A stretch of 64,000 nucleotides of DNA from Mycolicibacterium neworleansense. GTDB taxonomy: Bacteria; Actinomycetota; Actinomycetes; Mycobacteriales; Mycobacteriaceae. Position 1 is the stretch's first letter, and each line of letters opens with the position of its first letter. This document shows, one piece after another, positions 52,624 to 61,444 of this stretch. The translations under genes were made by a program, and so were the position numbers. The DNA lies in assembly GCF_001245615.1 (NCBI RefSeq), contig NZ_CWKH01000003.1:62001-126000 (forward strand), written 5' to 3'. The notes beneath the pieces are model-generated. The model searched no databases, was not told where the DNA came from, and saw nothing but the letters and a program-made list of their open reading frames with translations.

Positions 52624-53094
52624 ATGAGTGTCACACCTGTTCCGGAGGGCTACACCAGCCTGACCCCGTTCATCTGCGTCGACGGTGCCGCCAAGGCGAT
52701 CGCGTTCTATCAGAACGTGTTCGGCGCTGAAGTCGTCGAGCGGATGGACGGACCCGACGGCACCGTCGCGCATGCCGAAATGGACTTCGGCACCGGCCGG
52801 CTGCAACTGGGAGACCCGCAGGAGGCCTACCAGATCGCCGCCCCCGCACCGGGGGCCGCGGCCACGCATTCGATCGGGTTCTACTGCCCCGACGTGGACG
52901 ACGTCGTGGCCCGGGCCGAGCAGGCCGGCGCGACGATCCGCGAGCCCGCGCAGACCTTCGTCACGGGCGACCGGTTCGCGTCCATCCTCGACCCGTTCGG
53001 CCAGCGCTGGACCGTGATGACGCGCGTCGAGGACCTCACGCCGCAGGAGCGTGAACGACGCGTCGCCGAATGGGCGGCCACCGCCGGAGGTTAA
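52624..53094 (+). CDS. VOC-family (glyoxalase/PhnB-like) protein
   Basis: Protein of 156 residues with two beta-alpha-beta-beta-beta modules. Motifs TPFICVDGAAKAIAFYQNVFGAE, VAHAEMDFGTGRLQLGD and ILDPFGQRWTVMTRVEDLTP are of the PhnB/glyoxalase-like group. Members bind a metal and act on small molecules, or bind drugs. It is divergent from the AraC gene and lies nine bases before the HIT gene. Specific substrate unknown. Confidence 0.82.
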   Translation: MSVTPVPEGYTSLTPFICVDGAAKAIAFYQNVFGAEVVERMDGPDGTVAHAEMDFGTGRLQLGDPQEAYQIAAPAPGAAATHSIGFYCPDVDDVVARAEQAGATIREPAQTFVTGDRFASILDPFGQRWTVMTRVEDLTPQERERRVAEWAATAGG

Positions 53095-53103
53095 CGTGGC
53101 GGG

Positions 53104-53541
53104 ATGTCTTGCGTGTTCTGCGCCATCGTCGCTGGTGTTGCCCCCGCCATCCGCGTCTACGAGGACGACGATTACCTGGGCATTCTCGACATCAGGCCGT
53201 TCACCCGGGGCCACACCCTGGTGATTCCGAAGCGGCACACCGTCGACCTGACGGACACGCCGCCGGAGACGGTGGCCGCGATGGCAGGCATCGGCCAGCG
53301 CATCGCGCGCGCGGCCCGGCTGTCCGGGCTGCACGCCGACGGCAACAACATCGCCATCAATGACGGCAAGGCTGCCTTCCAGAGCGTGTTCCACATCCAC
53401 CTGCACGTGGTGCCGCGCCGTTCCGGCGACAAGTTGTCGTTCGCCAAAGGGATGGTGCTGCGCCGTGACCCGGACCGCGAGGAATCCGGGCGCCTCCTAC
53501 GTGCAGCGTTGGCGCAGCTCGACGAATCCGCGCAGGATTGA
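53104..53541 (+). CDS. HIT-family nucleotide hydrolase (Rv1262c-like)
   Basis: Protein of 145 residues with the zinc-binding start CVFCAIVAG and the catalytic histidine triad HIHLHVVPR (about residues 97-105). Such proteins hydrolyse adenosine phosphoramidates or dinucleotide polyphosphates. Position beside a Ddn-like gene matches Rv1262c-Rv1261c in M. tuberculosis. Four bases separate it from the next gene, so the two are probably co-transcribed. Confidence 0.88.
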   Translation: MSCVFCAIVAGVAPAIRVYEDDDYLGILDIRPFTRGHTLVIPKRHTVDLTDTPPETVAAMAGIGQRIARAARLSGLHADGNNIAINDGKAAFQSVFHIHLHVVPRRSGDKLSFAKGMVLRRDPDREESGRLLRAALAQLDESAQD

Positions 53542-53545
53542 GCGC

Positions 53546-53995
53546 ATGAGCATGCCCTGGTGGGAGCGTTACATCGGCCTCCCGATGTTGTTGTTGCACG
53601 ACAAGATCTACAAAGCCACCGACGGCCGGATCGGCCATACGATTCCGGGTGGCCCGTCGACACTGATCCTGCATACGGTCGGCGCCAAAACCGGCCAGCA
53701 GCGCGCGAATTCGCTGGCCTACGCCAAGGACGGCGCCGACTACCTCGTCGTGGCATCCAAGGGCGGCGAGCCCAAGGCTCCGGGTTGGTACCACAACCTG
53801 AAAGCAAAACCGCAGGTCGAGATCAACGTGGGACCCAAGCGGTTCGGCGTGACGGCCAAGCCGGTGCTGCCCGGAGACCCGGATTACCCGCGGCTGTGGG
53901 ACATCGTGAACAACATGAAGGGCAACAAGAACCGCTACATCGGCTACCAGAAGCGGACCACACGCCCGATTCCGGTGGTCGTGCTGACGCCCTAG
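53546..53995 (+). CDS. F420-binding Ddn-family protein (Rv1261c-like)
   Basis: Protein of 149 residues of the deazaflavin-dependent nitroreductase (Ddn/FDOR-B) family. The split-barrel features LILHTVGAKTGQQRANSLAY, YLVVASKGGEPKAPGWYHNLKA and PVVVLTP are typical. It would use reduced F420 as a hydride donor for quinones or other acceptors. N-terminal amphipathic WERYIGLPMLLLHDKIYKA can associate with membrane. It follows the HIT gene closely and is convergent with the LLM oxidoreductase, four bases away. Confidence 0.86.
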   Translation: MSMPWWERYIGLPMLLLHDKIYKATDGRIGHTIPGGPSTLILHTVGAKTGQQRANSLAYAKDGADYLVVASKGGEPKAPGWYHNLKAKPQVEINVGPKRFGVTAKPVLPGDPDYPRLWDIVNNMKGNKNRYIGYQKRTTRPIPVVVLTP

Positions 53996-53999
53996 CGGC

Positions 54000-55049
54000 T
54001 CAGAACAACTCCTTGGCGAGCAGTTCCAGGGTGGTGTCGCGGGCCGTCGCGGTGGCCGGATCAGCGCCGCGGCGGGCCGACCCCACCGGGTTGACCATCA
54101 CCTCATCGACATCGAATTCTTCGGCCAGTGCCCGGACCTGCTCGGCCGCCTCGGTCGGCGAACCGACGACGGCACGCCGAAGCCCGGAGGCCACGATGGC
54201 CTGCGCCTGCGGACTGAGGGTCGTCGCCTCGGCATCCTCGACCAGGTCGAGGGCGCCGAGCGGCTGACCGGTCCGCAGCCGGCCCATCATCTGCAACTGC
54301 GGCAGCAGCAGCGCCTTGGCCTCCTCGGTGGTCTCGGCCACCGAGGCGTTGACCGTCAGGAAGGTCACCGGCTCCGACGCCAGGTCACTGGGCTGGAACT
54401 CGTCGCGGTACACGGCCAAGGCCTCGGCAGTGCCCTGCCCGGAGAAGTGATGGGCGAACACATACGGCAACCCCTTGGCCGCGGCCAGATGCGCCGAGTA
54501 CATCGACGAACCGAGCAGCCACATGCGCGGCTCGGTGACCGCGGCGGGCGTCGCCTTCAGCACGTAGTTCTCGCGCATCAGATCGCGCGGCAACGGCACC
54601 CGCACGCCACGGGCGCTCATCAGCGCCACCACATCGTCGAGGTACTGCGGGAACGCCTCGATATCGCGATCATCACGGCCCGCGGCACCGCGCAGTGCCA
54701 GCGAGGTGACCGGGTCGGAGCCCGGGGCCCGGCCGATGCCGAGGTCGATGCGGCCGGGATAGGCGGCCTCCAGCAGTGCGAACTGCTCGGCCACCGCCAG
54801 CGGCGCGTGGTTGGGCAGCATCACCCCTCCCGACCCCAGCCGCAGCTGCGAGGTGTGCGCGGCCAGATGCGCGATCAGCACCGGCGGGCTGGTGGCCGCG
54901 ACCGCGGGCATGTTGTGGTGCTCGGCGAGCCAGTAGCGCGTGTATCCCAGCCGGTCAGCGGTCTGCGCCAGGTGCGTCGTCGCCTTCAGGGCATCGGCGG
55001 TGGACTGGTCGGTGCGTACCGGGACGAGGTCTAGGACAGAAAGCCGCAT
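54000..55049 (-). CDS. Luciferase-like (LLM) flavin/F420-dependent oxidoreductase
   Basis: TIM-barrel oxidoreductase of 349 residues. Features RLSVLDLVPVRTDQSTADAL, WLAEHHNMPAVAATSP, GSGGVMLPNHAPLAVAEQFALLE and IDLGIGRAPGSDP mark the MsnO8-like LLM subgroup. The cofactor is FMN or F420; the substrate is unknown. It is separated by 13 bases from the upstream udgB gene on the same strand, so co-expression is likely. Confidence 0.83.
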   Translation of the reverse strand: MRLSVLDLVPVRTDQSTADALKATTHLAQTADRLGYTRYWLAEHHNMPAVAATSPPVLIAHLAAHTSQLRLGSGGVMLPNHAPLAVAEQFALLEAAYPGRIDLGIGRAPGSDPVTSLALRGAAGRDDRDIEAFPQYLDDVVALMSARGVRVPLPRDLMRENYVLKATPAAVTEPRMWLLGSSMYSAHLAAAKGLPYVFAHHFSGQGTAEALAVYRDEFQPSDLASEPVTFLTVNASVAETTEEAKALLLPQLQMMGRLRTGQPLGALDLVEDAEATTLSPQAQAIVASGLRRAVVGSPTEAAEQVRALAEEFDVDEVMVNPVGSARRGADPATATARDTTLELLAKELF

Positions 55050-55062
55050 GACAGCGTCAACG

Positions 55063-55929
55063 TCATGGGCCGTCCGGTTCGTTCCCGCCCGCCTGCGCCA
55101 CCAGGTGTCTGGCGGTGACGAAGATGTCGTCGAGCATGGCCGGGGTGAGCCGGCCGGTAAACGTGTTCTGCTGGCTCGGGTGGAAACAGCCGAGCAGGGT
55201 GACGGGGCCGAAAGCCGAGGTCAGTGCCGCCGTCGCACCATGGCCGAACTTGGGTGCGGGTTTGATGTCCGAACCGATCAGCTCCAGCGCCGCCCGCCAC
55301 GCGAACCCGCCCAGCGCGATGACCACCCGCGCCGACGGCCCGGCCAGCCGCCACTCGGCCTGCAGCCACGGCGCGCAGGTGGCCCGCTCGGCCGGGGTGG
55401 GTGCATTGGCCGGCGGTGCGCAGCGCACCGCGGCGGCCATGCGGGTGTCGATCAACTCCATGCCGTCGGCGGCGTCGACGCACACCGCCTGGTTGGCCAG
55501 CCCGGCCCGGTGCAACGCGGCGAACAGGAAGTCCCCCGAGCGGTCCCCGGTGAACACCCTGCCGGTGCGGTTGGCACCGTGGGCGGCCGGGGCCAACCCG
55601 ACGATGAAGATGCCGGGCCGCTCGGCACCGAACCCGGTGGCCGGCCGTCCCCAATAGGGTTGATCGGCAAAGGATTTCCGCTTGGCCACGGCCACCTCCT
55701 CACGCCACTCGACCAGTCGGGGGCAGGCCCGGCACACCGAGATCCCCGCGTCCAACTCGGTCATCGTCGCGGCCCGCCCGGCCAGCCGCCGCACCTGCGC
55801 CGCGGTCTTGGCCACCGGCGTCGTCGCATCCGCCGGGTCACCGGGCCAGCCCGAGCCGGGCGGCACCGGCGACGGGAACAGTCCCCCGATCCCCGGATGC
55901 GGCAGTTGAGGCATCGACATCCCGTCCAC
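55063..55929 (-). CDS. udgB: Family 5 uracil-DNA glycosylase UdgB
   Basis: DNA repair enzyme of 288 residues that removes uracil and other deaminated bases. The 4Fe-4S cysteines are in SVCRACPRL and in VRCAPPAN and ATCAPWL. Catalytic motif A is [20 protein letters not shown] and the second motif is [16 protein letters not shown]. Start is a GTG at 55929, with ATGs at 55920 and 55914 as alternatives. Corresponds to Rv1259 by sequence and position next to tap. Confidence 0.88.
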   Translation of the reverse strand: MDGMSMPQLPHPGIGGLFPSPVPPGSGWPGDPADATTPVAKTAAQVRRLAGRAATMTELDAGISVCRACPRLVEWREEVAVAKRKSFADQPYWGRPATGFGAERPGIFIVGLAPAAHGANRTGRVFTGDRSGDFLFAALHRAGLANQAVCVDAADGMELIDTRMAAAVRCAPPANAPTPAERATCAPWLQAEWRLAGPSARVVIALGGFAWRAALELIGSDIKPAPKFGHGATAALTSAFGPVTLLGCFHPSQQNTFTGRLTPAMLDDIFVTARHLVAQAGGNEPDGP

Positions 55930-55990
55930 TGTGCCGGAAAACTCGTCGCGGCGGGTGCGGGCGCGCTGTTAGATTCGGCCGCGATACCCC

Positions 55991-57217
55991 ATGACGAACA
56001 CCAAACGCGGTCCACTGCTGCTGATCCTGTTCGCCGCGTTGATGGCCGGCGCTGGGAACGGCATCACGATTGTCGCGTTCCCCTGGCTGGTGTTGCAGCG
56101 CAACGGTTCTGCGCTCGATGCGTCGATCGTCGCAATGGCCGGCACCCTGCCGCTGCTGGTCGCCACCCTGATCGCCGGAGCAGCCGTCGACTATCTGGGC
56201 CGCCGACGGGTCTCGATGATCTCCGATCTGCTCTCGGCATTGTCGGTGATGGCGGTCCCGGTGCTGGCCCTGATATTCGGGGTGGACGCGGTCAACGTCG
56301 CGGTGCTGGCGCTGCTGGCCGCCCTCGGCGCGTTCTTCGATCCCGCCGGGATGACCGCACGCGAGACGATGCTGCCCGAGGCCGCCGGGCGGGCCGGGTG
56401 GACGTTGGACCACGCGAACTCGGTGTACGAAGCGGTGTTCAACCTGGCTTACATCGTCGGGCCCGGTATCGGCGGTCTGTTGATCGCCACCCTCGGCGGG
56501 ATCAACACCATGTGGGTGACCGCCGGGGCTTTCTGCTGCTCGATCCTGGCCATCTCGATGCTGCGACTGGAAGGCGCGGGCGCCCCGGACCGCTCGGTGC
56601 TGACCGAGGGTGTGCTCGCGGGTATCGCCGAGGGGCTGCGATTCGTCTGGAACACACCGGTATTGCGCACGCTGGCGATCGTCGACCTGGTGGCCACCGG
56701 CCTGTACATGCCGATGGAATCCGTGTTGTTCCCGAAGTACTTCACCGACCGCAACGAGCCCACCGAACTCGGCTGGGTACTCATGGCGCTGAGCATCGGC
56801 GGACTGCTCGGTGCGCTCGGCTACGCCGTGCTGTCGAAATACATGAGCCGGCGGGCCACCATGCTGACCGCGGTGATCACGCTCGGGGTGGCGATGACGG
56901 TGATCGCGTTCCTGCCGCCGCTACCCCTGATCCTGGTGCTGTGCGCGATCGTCGGGTTCGTGTACGGACCGATCGCACCGATCTACAACTACGTCATGCA
57001 GACCACCGCGCCGCAGCACCTGCGCGGCCGCGTGGTCGGGGTGATGGGCTCACTGGCCTACGCGGCAGGCCCGCTCGGACTGATCCTGGCCGGCCCGCTG
57101 GCCGACGCCGCCGGGCTGCATGCGACGTTTTTGGCGCTGTCCCTGCCGATGCTGGCCCTGGGCCTCGTCGCGGTGTTCCTGACCGCGCTGCGCGAGCTGG
57201 ACCGGCCTAGCCCCTGA
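55991..57217 (+). CDS. tap: Tap-type MFS efflux pump (Rv1258c-like)
   Basis: Twelve-helix efflux pump of 408 residues. Segments such as IVAFPWLVLQR, AGAAVDYLGRRRVSMI, FDPAGMTARETMLPEAAGRAGW, ESVLFPKYFTD and GRVVGVMGSLAYAAGPLGL closely match Tap, which exports tetracyclines and aminoglycosides in mycobacteria and is WhiB7-regulated in M. tuberculosis. A TAGATT -10-like element lies near 55970. The gene is convergent with the HxlR regulator and overlaps it by 11 bases. Confidence 0.88.
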   Translation: MTNTKRGPLLLILFAALMAGAGNGITIVAFPWLVLQRNGSALDASIVAMAGTLPLLVATLIAGAAVDYLGRRRVSMISDLLSALSVMAVPVLALIFGVDAVNVAVLALLAALGAFFDPAGMTARETMLPEAAGRAGWTLDHANSVYEAVFNLAYIVGPGIGGLLIATLGGINTMWVTAGAFCCSILAISMLRLEGAGAPDRSVLTEGVLAGIAEGLRFVWNTPVLRTLAIVDLVATGLYMPMESVLFPKYFTDRNEPTELGWVLMALSIGGLLGALGYAVLSKYMSRRATMLTAVITLGVAMTVIAFLPPLPLILVLCAIVGFVYGPIAPIYNYVMQTTAPQHLRGRVVGVMGSLAYAAGPLGLILAGPLADAAGLHATFLALSLPMLALGLVAVFLTALRELDRPSP

Positions 57218-57857
57218 CCCGTGGCGGGGCAAAGGCTTTCGCCAATCGGGCGACCGCGTCAGGATCGCCCTCGATCTCCAGGCGGCCATCGGCCAACAGG
57301 CCCGGCACCTGAGCCGGGTCCATCGCCGCGCCCAACACCTCGGCCTCGCCGGTGAGCGTCACGTCGGCGGGTGCCGCGTCCTCGCACGCGTCCACGCTCT
57401 CCGGACCGATCGCGACGGTGGCCTGCCCTTCCGGAGTCACCAGGCACACCGTGACCGGTGGCCCGTCGCGGTCCGCACGGACAAAGGCACGCACTGCGCG
57501 GATCAACCATTCGGGACGCACGGCATCCCCGGGTGCGCGGGTCTCGATCAGATGCCTGCCCCACCGCGTGTAGGCGTTGATGACGTCCTCCAGCGCGCGG
57601 CCGTCGTCGGTGAGCTCGTAGACCGTCGTGGACGCGGGCTTGGGCAGCGTGTGCTTGCGCACGAGCCCATGGGCCTCCAGATCACGCAACCGGCCGGCCA
57701 GCATGTCGGTGGCGATCGGAGCCAGAGTGCCCAGCAGATCCCCATAGCGCTTGGGCCCGTCGAGGAGGTCGCGCACCACCAGCAGGGTCCATCGATCCCC
57801 GACCAGGTCGAGGCTTTTCGCCAGTGCGCAGTGCTGGCCGTACGAACGTGACGCCAT
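57207..57857 (-). CDS. HxlR-family regulator with C-terminal SCP2-like domain
   Basis: Regulator of 216 residues. The winged helix (CALAKSLDLVGDRWTLLVVRDLLDGPKRYGDLLG, then DMLAGRLRDLEAHGLV) is typical of HxlR. The second half (VTVCLVTPEGQATVAIGP to LEIEGDPDAVARLAKAF) looks like an SCP2/sterol-carrier fold that may bind a ligand. It is divergent from the MPI-like/DUF3237 gene pair, and palindromic sites lie in the 76-base gap. Confidence 0.84.
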   Translation of the reverse strand: MASRSYGQHCALAKSLDLVGDRWTLLVVRDLLDGPKRYGDLLGTLAPIATDMLAGRLRDLEAHGLVRKHTLPKPASTTVYELTDDGRALEDVINAYTRWGRHLIETRAPGDAVRPEWLIRAVRAFVRADRDGPPVTVCLVTPEGQATVAIGPESVDACEDAAPADVTLTGEAEVLGAAMDPAQVPGLLADGRLEIEGDPDAVARLAKAFAPPRVRG

Positions 57858-57876
57858 GCAGCCAGGATACCGCCGA

Positions 57877-57889
57877 TTGGAATTTCCAA
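57877..57889. promoter_or_regulatory. HxlR operator-like palindrome 1
   Basis: TTGGAA-T-TTCCAA is a perfect 13-base palindrome located 20 bases before the HxlR ATG. It overlaps a second short palindrome, CCAATTTGG (57886-57894). It is a strong candidate for autoregulation by the HxlR protein. Confidence 0.62.
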
Positions 57890-57894
57890 TTTGG

Positions 57895-57913
57895 TACTTG
57901 TTTTTTCCAAGTA
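57895..57913. promoter_or_regulatory. HxlR operator-like palindrome 2
   Basis: TACTTG-N7-CAAGTA is an inverted repeat with 6-bp arms ending 20 bases before the MPI-like gene. A TTTTTT run fills the centre, making an A/T-rich spot in GC-rich DNA, as expected for a promoter core. Confidence 0.52.
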
Positions 57914-57933
57914 TGTGGTTCTAGCGTGATGTC

Positions 57934-58623
57934 ATGACCCTCGACAACCTGCTCGCCGCCGCCTCCGACGAAGCCCTGGCCTTCGCCGATCTGCTCGAAA
58001 GCCTCGAGCCCGCCCAGCGGCGGTCCCCCACTCCGTGCGCCGGGTGGACCATCGACGACCTGGCCGACCACGTGGCCGTCGTCTGTTTCCGCGATGCAGA
58101 GGCCTACCACCGGGCCCGGGCCCAAATCACCACGCCGCCCGGAGAACTCACCATGGCCAACCCCGATCTACCGGCCGCCATCCGGCTGGCCGTCAGACAT
58201 CTGCAGGCCGCATTCGACCAGGCACCCAGTCAATGGCCCGTGATACCGGCCCCGTTCGGCGACTTCCCGGTGGCCGCCGCGCTGCGCTCGCTGATCCTGG
58301 AGTTCGGCGTGCACCTCGACGACCTGAAGGTGGCCACCGGCGACCGGAACTCGACGTTCTCCCCCGCTACCATCGAAGCCATCCTCGGATTCGGCGAGTT
58401 GTTCCTGCTCCGCCAGGCCCAACCGCTGGAGAGCGGGCCCGTCACCCTGCGACTGACCGCGCCGTCGAAATCCATGGCGATCACCTGGACGGGGACGAAC
58501 TGGACCCCCGGCGCCGGCGCTCAGGAGCACCGCGTCGAAGGCTCAGACGACGCGATCGCCCGGCTCATGCTGCGCCGGGGCGAGGCCGACGACCTGGTGG
58601 CCGCAGCTATCCGTCCACTCTAG
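57934..58623 (+). CDS. Maleylpyruvate isomerase/DinB-fold family protein
   Basis: Protein of 229 residues of the actinobacterial TIGR03083-type group. The N-terminal DinB-like helical bundle has the marker TPCAGWTIDDLADHVA, and metal-binding histidines are at DHVA and FGVHLDD. A C-terminal beta domain follows. Members use mycothiol or act as small thiol-dependent enzymes. It is divergent from the HxlR regulator and 11 bases upstream of a DUF3237 gene. The reaction is not known. Confidence 0.78.
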   Translation: MTLDNLLAAASDEALAFADLLESLEPAQRRSPTPCAGWTIDDLADHVAVVCFRDAEAYHRARAQITTPPGELTMANPDLPAAIRLAVRHLQAAFDQAPSQWPVIPAPFGDFPVAAALRSLILEFGVHLDDLKVATGDRNSTFSPATIEAILGFGELFLLRQAQPLESGPVTLRLTAPSKSMAITWTGTNWTPGAGAQEHRVEGSDDAIARLMLRRGEADDLVAAAIRPL

Positions 58624-58634
58624 GAGAAACCGAA

Positions 58635-59123
58635 ATGACAACACTGACAACACCTCTCGTCGACATCGATGCCACCCCGACGTTCGACCACCTGCTCGAC
58701 ATCCGTATCGCCTTCGAGGCGGTACATGTGTTTCCCACACCCCTGGGCACGCGCATGACCTACGTCGTCAAGCACGGCCGGTGCGTCGGACCGCGTATCG
58801 CCGCCGACGTCCTGCCCGGCGGCGGAGACTGGGTTCTTCTCGGAACCGACGGGGTGGCGCGCCTGGATGTGCGCGCCACCCTGCGCACCGACGACGGCGC
58901 CGTCATCTACCTGACCAACACCGGACGGGTCCGGATGGACAAGGCGGCCGCTGACCGGTTCACCGCCGGGGAACTGATCCGCCACGACGAGATGACAGCG
59001 AGGTCCAGTCCACTGTTCGAGACCGGTGACGAGCGCTACCGCTGGCTCAACGCCGTCCACACCGTTGCCATCAACCAGGTATCGCTCAGCGAAGTGCACT
59101 ACCGGGTGTTCGCCGTCGGCTGA
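58635..59123 (+). CDS. DUF3237 family protein
   Basis: Protein of 162 residues with a compact beta-barrel DUF3237 domain: GPRIAADVLPGGGDWVLLGTDGVARLDVRATLRTDDGAVIYL is the family core (seen across residues 53-95). The ATG at 58635 has AGGAGA 11 bases upstream; the open frame before it is a shadow of the previous gene. Function unknown. Probably in one transcript with the MPI-like gene under HxlR control. Confidence 0.8.
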   Translation: MTTLTTPLVDIDATPTFDHLLDIRIAFEAVHVFPTPLGTRMTYVVKHGRCVGPRIAADVLPGGGDWVLLGTDGVARLDVRATLRTDDGAVIYLTNTGRVRMDKAAADRFTAGELIRHDEMTARSSPLFETGDERYRWLNAVHTVAINQVSLSEVHYRVFAVG

Positions 59124-59133
59124 CCCCCGCTCG

Positions 59134-59139
59134 TAGGAT
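59134..59139 (+). promoter_or_regulatory. -10 element for a leaderless FAD oxidase transcript
   Basis: TAGGAT fits the mycobacterial TANNNT -10 form and ends six bases before the GTG at 59146, so transcription would start at the start codon. Leaderless GTG messages are common in mycobacteria. No ribosome site is visible. Confidence 0.5.
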
Positions 59140-59145
59140 CGCGGT

Positions 59146-60501
59146 GTGCTGTCAGAGCTGATCGCCGAACTGCCCGAAGGTGTCGTCGTCACCGACCCCG
59201 ACATCCTGGCCTCCTACCGCCAGGACCGGGCTGCCGATCCGGCCGCGGGCACCCCGCTGGCGGTGGTCCGGCCCACTCGCACCGAAGAGGTGCAGACCGT
59301 ACTGCGCTGGGCCAGCGCCCACCAGGTGGCGGTCGTGCCGCGCGGTGCGGGAACCGGGTTGTCCGGCGGCGCGACGGCACTCGACGGCGGCATCGTGCTG
59401 TCCACCGAGAAGATGCGGGACATCACCGTCGATCCCGTTACCCGCACCGCCGTCGTGCAGCCCGGCCTGCTCAACGCCGAGGTGAAGAAAGCCGTTGCCG
59501 CCCACGGACTCTGGTACCCACCCGACCCGTCGTCGTATGAGATCTGCAGCATCGGCGGCAATGTCGCCACCAACGCAGGTGGGCTGTGCTGCGTCAAATA
59601 CGGCGTCACCACCGACTACATCCTGGGCCTGCAGGTGGTGCTGGCTGACGGCACCGCGGTGCGCCTGGGCGGTCCGAGGCTGAAAGATGTTGCGGGCCTG
59701 AGCCTGACGAAGCTGTTCGTCGGCAGCGAGGGCACGCTCGGCGTGGTCACCGAGGCGACCCTGCGATTGCTGCCCCCGCAGCATTCGCCATGCACCGTGG
59801 TGGCCACGTTCGATTCGGTCGAGGCCGCCTCGAACTCGGTCGTGAAGATCACCGGAAAGATCCGGCCGTCCATGCTGGAGTTCATGGATGCCGTGGCGAT
59901 CAACGCCGTGGAGGACAAACTCAAGATGGGCCTGAACCGCACCGCCGCGGCCATGATGGTGGCCGCCTCCGACGATCGTGGGGCTGCCGGCGCCGACGAC
60001 GCCGAGTTCATGGCTCAGGTGTTCACCGAATGCGGTGCCACCGAGGTGTTTTCCACCTCCGATCCGGACGAGGGCGAGGCCTTCGTGGCGGCCCGCCGAT
60101 TCGCCATCCCGGCCGTGGAGGCCAAGGGATCCCTGCTGCTCGAAGACGTCGGCGTACCGCTGCCCGCCCTGGCCGAACTGGTCAGCGGAGTGGCCAAGAT
60201 CGCCGCCCAACGGGACCTGCTGATCTCGGTGATCGCCCACGCCGGTGACGGCAACACCCACCCCCTGATCGTGTTCGACCCGGCCGACGCCGACATGGCC
60301 GCGCGGGCCCAGCTGGCCTTCGGCGAGATCATGGACCTTGCCGTGGGGCTGGGCGGCACCATCACCGGCGAGCACGGCGTGGGCCGGCTCAAACAGCCGT
60401 GGCTGGCCGGGCAGATCGGTCCCGACGCCGTGGAACTGAATCACCGGATCAAGCGGGCGCTGGACCCGCTGAACATCCTGAATCCGGGCGCGGCGATCTA
60501 G
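59146..60501 (+). CDS. FAD-linked oxidase, glycolate/D-lactate dehydrogenase-like (Rv1257c-like)
   Basis: Flavoprotein of 451 residues, GTG start. The FAD-binding domain has VVPRGAGTGLSGGATAL and the PPDPSSYEICSIGGNVATNAGG segment. The C-terminal FAD-oxidase domain has ISVIAHAGDGNTHPLI with metal/catalytic histidines and the ending GGTITGEHGVGRLKQPWL. This is the GlcD/D-2-hydroxyacid dehydrogenase group. In M. tuberculosis it lies directly beside cyp130; here a rhomboid gene is between. Confidence 0.87.
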   Translation: MLSELIAELPEGVVVTDPDILASYRQDRAADPAAGTPLAVVRPTRTEEVQTVLRWASAHQVAVVPRGAGTGLSGGATALDGGIVLSTEKMRDITVDPVTRTAVVQPGLLNAEVKKAVAAHGLWYPPDPSSYEICSIGGNVATNAGGLCCVKYGVTTDYILGLQVVLADGTAVRLGGPRLKDVAGLSLTKLFVGSEGTLGVVTEATLRLLPPQHSPCTVVATFDSVEAASNSVVKITGKIRPSMLEFMDAVAINAVEDKLKMGLNRTAAAMMVAASDDRGAAGADDAEFMAQVFTECGATEVFSTSDPDEGEAFVAARRFAIPAVEAKGSLLLEDVGVPLPALAELVSGVAKIAAQRDLLISVIAHAGDGNTHPLIVFDPADADMAARAQLAFGEIMDLAVGLGGTITGEHGVGRLKQPWLAGQIGPDAVELNHRIKRALDPLNILNPGAAI

Positions 60502-60507
60502 CGGGGC

Positions 60508-61380
60508 TCAGCCCATACCGAAGGCGCTGAGCAGACTGGTTGTGCGCCAGGCGATCAACGCGGCGAACAGCACCAGCACCCCCACCGAGACCCCGACCTG
60601 GATCGCATTGCGGCGTTCACGCGGGGCGTAGACGAAGGCCGCGGCAACGCCCGCGCCGGTGATCAATCCGCCGATGTGGCCCTGCCAGCTGATCGCTCCG
60701 GTTCCGAGTGCGGGGCCGGCGAACGTGAACACCAGGTTGATGATGACGACGGCGGCGATCGAGCGGACGTCGAGATTGAGCTTGCGGGCCACCACGAAGA
60801 TCGCGCCGAACAGACCGAAGATCGCGCCGGAGGCCCCGGCCGTCGCGCTGTTCAGCGGCGACAACAGGTACACCAGCACGGAACCGCCCAGCCCGCTCAG
60901 TGCATACAACGCGCCGAATCGCAGCCGGCCCAACCACTGTTCCAGCGGTGGCCCCACGACATACAGCGCCCACATGTTGAACAACAGGTGCATCGCGCCG
61001 TAGTGCAGGAACATCGACGTCACCAGGCGGTAGTACTCGTCGTGCGCGGCGACACCGGGCGGCCACAGCGTGAGTTCCTGCTCCAGGTTCTTCGACGCCA
61101 TCTGCAGCACGAACATCAGCACGTTCACAGCGATCAGCGCATAGGTCAGGATCGGCGCCCCCGTGCGCATCTTCCCGCCGAACTGTGTGCGCGGCGCCCG
61201 CACCGACTTGGCGCCCTCGTTGACACAGTCCACGCACTGATGGCCCACGGACGCCGAGCGCATGCACTCCGGGCAGACGGGACGCTGGCAGCGCGTGCAG
61301 CGCACATAGGTCGGGCGGTCCGGATGCCGGTAACACGTCGGCGTCTGGGCAGGTAGCTGCGGCGTGCCAGGGGTGCTCAT
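60508..61380 (-). CDS. Rhomboid-family intramembrane protease with N-terminal zinc-binding region
   Basis: Membrane protease of 290 residues. The N-terminal cytoplasmic part has cysteine/histidine pairs (CYRHPDRPTYVRCTRCQ, CPEC, HQCVDC) like a B-box zinc finger. The six-helix rhomboid core follows, with HYGAMHLLFNMWALY, the catalytic serine in GASGAIFG and the histidine in GHIGGLITG. The ATG at 61380 is chosen by domain fit. Convergent with the FAD oxidase and divergent from cyp130. It cleaves unknown membrane proteins. Confidence 0.87.
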   Translation of the reverse strand: MSTPGTPQLPAQTPTCYRHPDRPTYVRCTRCQRPVCPECMRSASVGHQCVDCVNEGAKSVRAPRTQFGGKMRTGAPILTYALIAVNVLMFVLQMASKNLEQELTLWPPGVAAHDEYYRLVTSMFLHYGAMHLLFNMWALYVVGPPLEQWLGRLRFGALYALSGLGGSVLVYLLSPLNSATAGASGAIFGLFGAIFVVARKLNLDVRSIAAVVIINLVFTFAGPALGTGAISWQGHIGGLITGAGVAAAFVYAPRERRNAIQVGVSVGVLVLFAALIAWRTTSLLSAFGMG

Positions 61381-61408
61381 CACGCCCGAGCCTAATGCCA
61401 ACCAACTA

Positions 61409-61438
61409 TTGACACTGATCCCGTGAATGTCGTACCAA
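61409..61438 (+). promoter_or_regulatory. Sigma-A-type promoter of cyp130
   Basis: TTGACA (61409-61414), an 18-base spacer and TACCAA (61433-61438) lie before the ATG at 61445. The distance from the -10 to the ATG is six bases, so the message may be leaderless. Confidence 0.52.
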
Positions 61439-61444
61439 TAAGAC

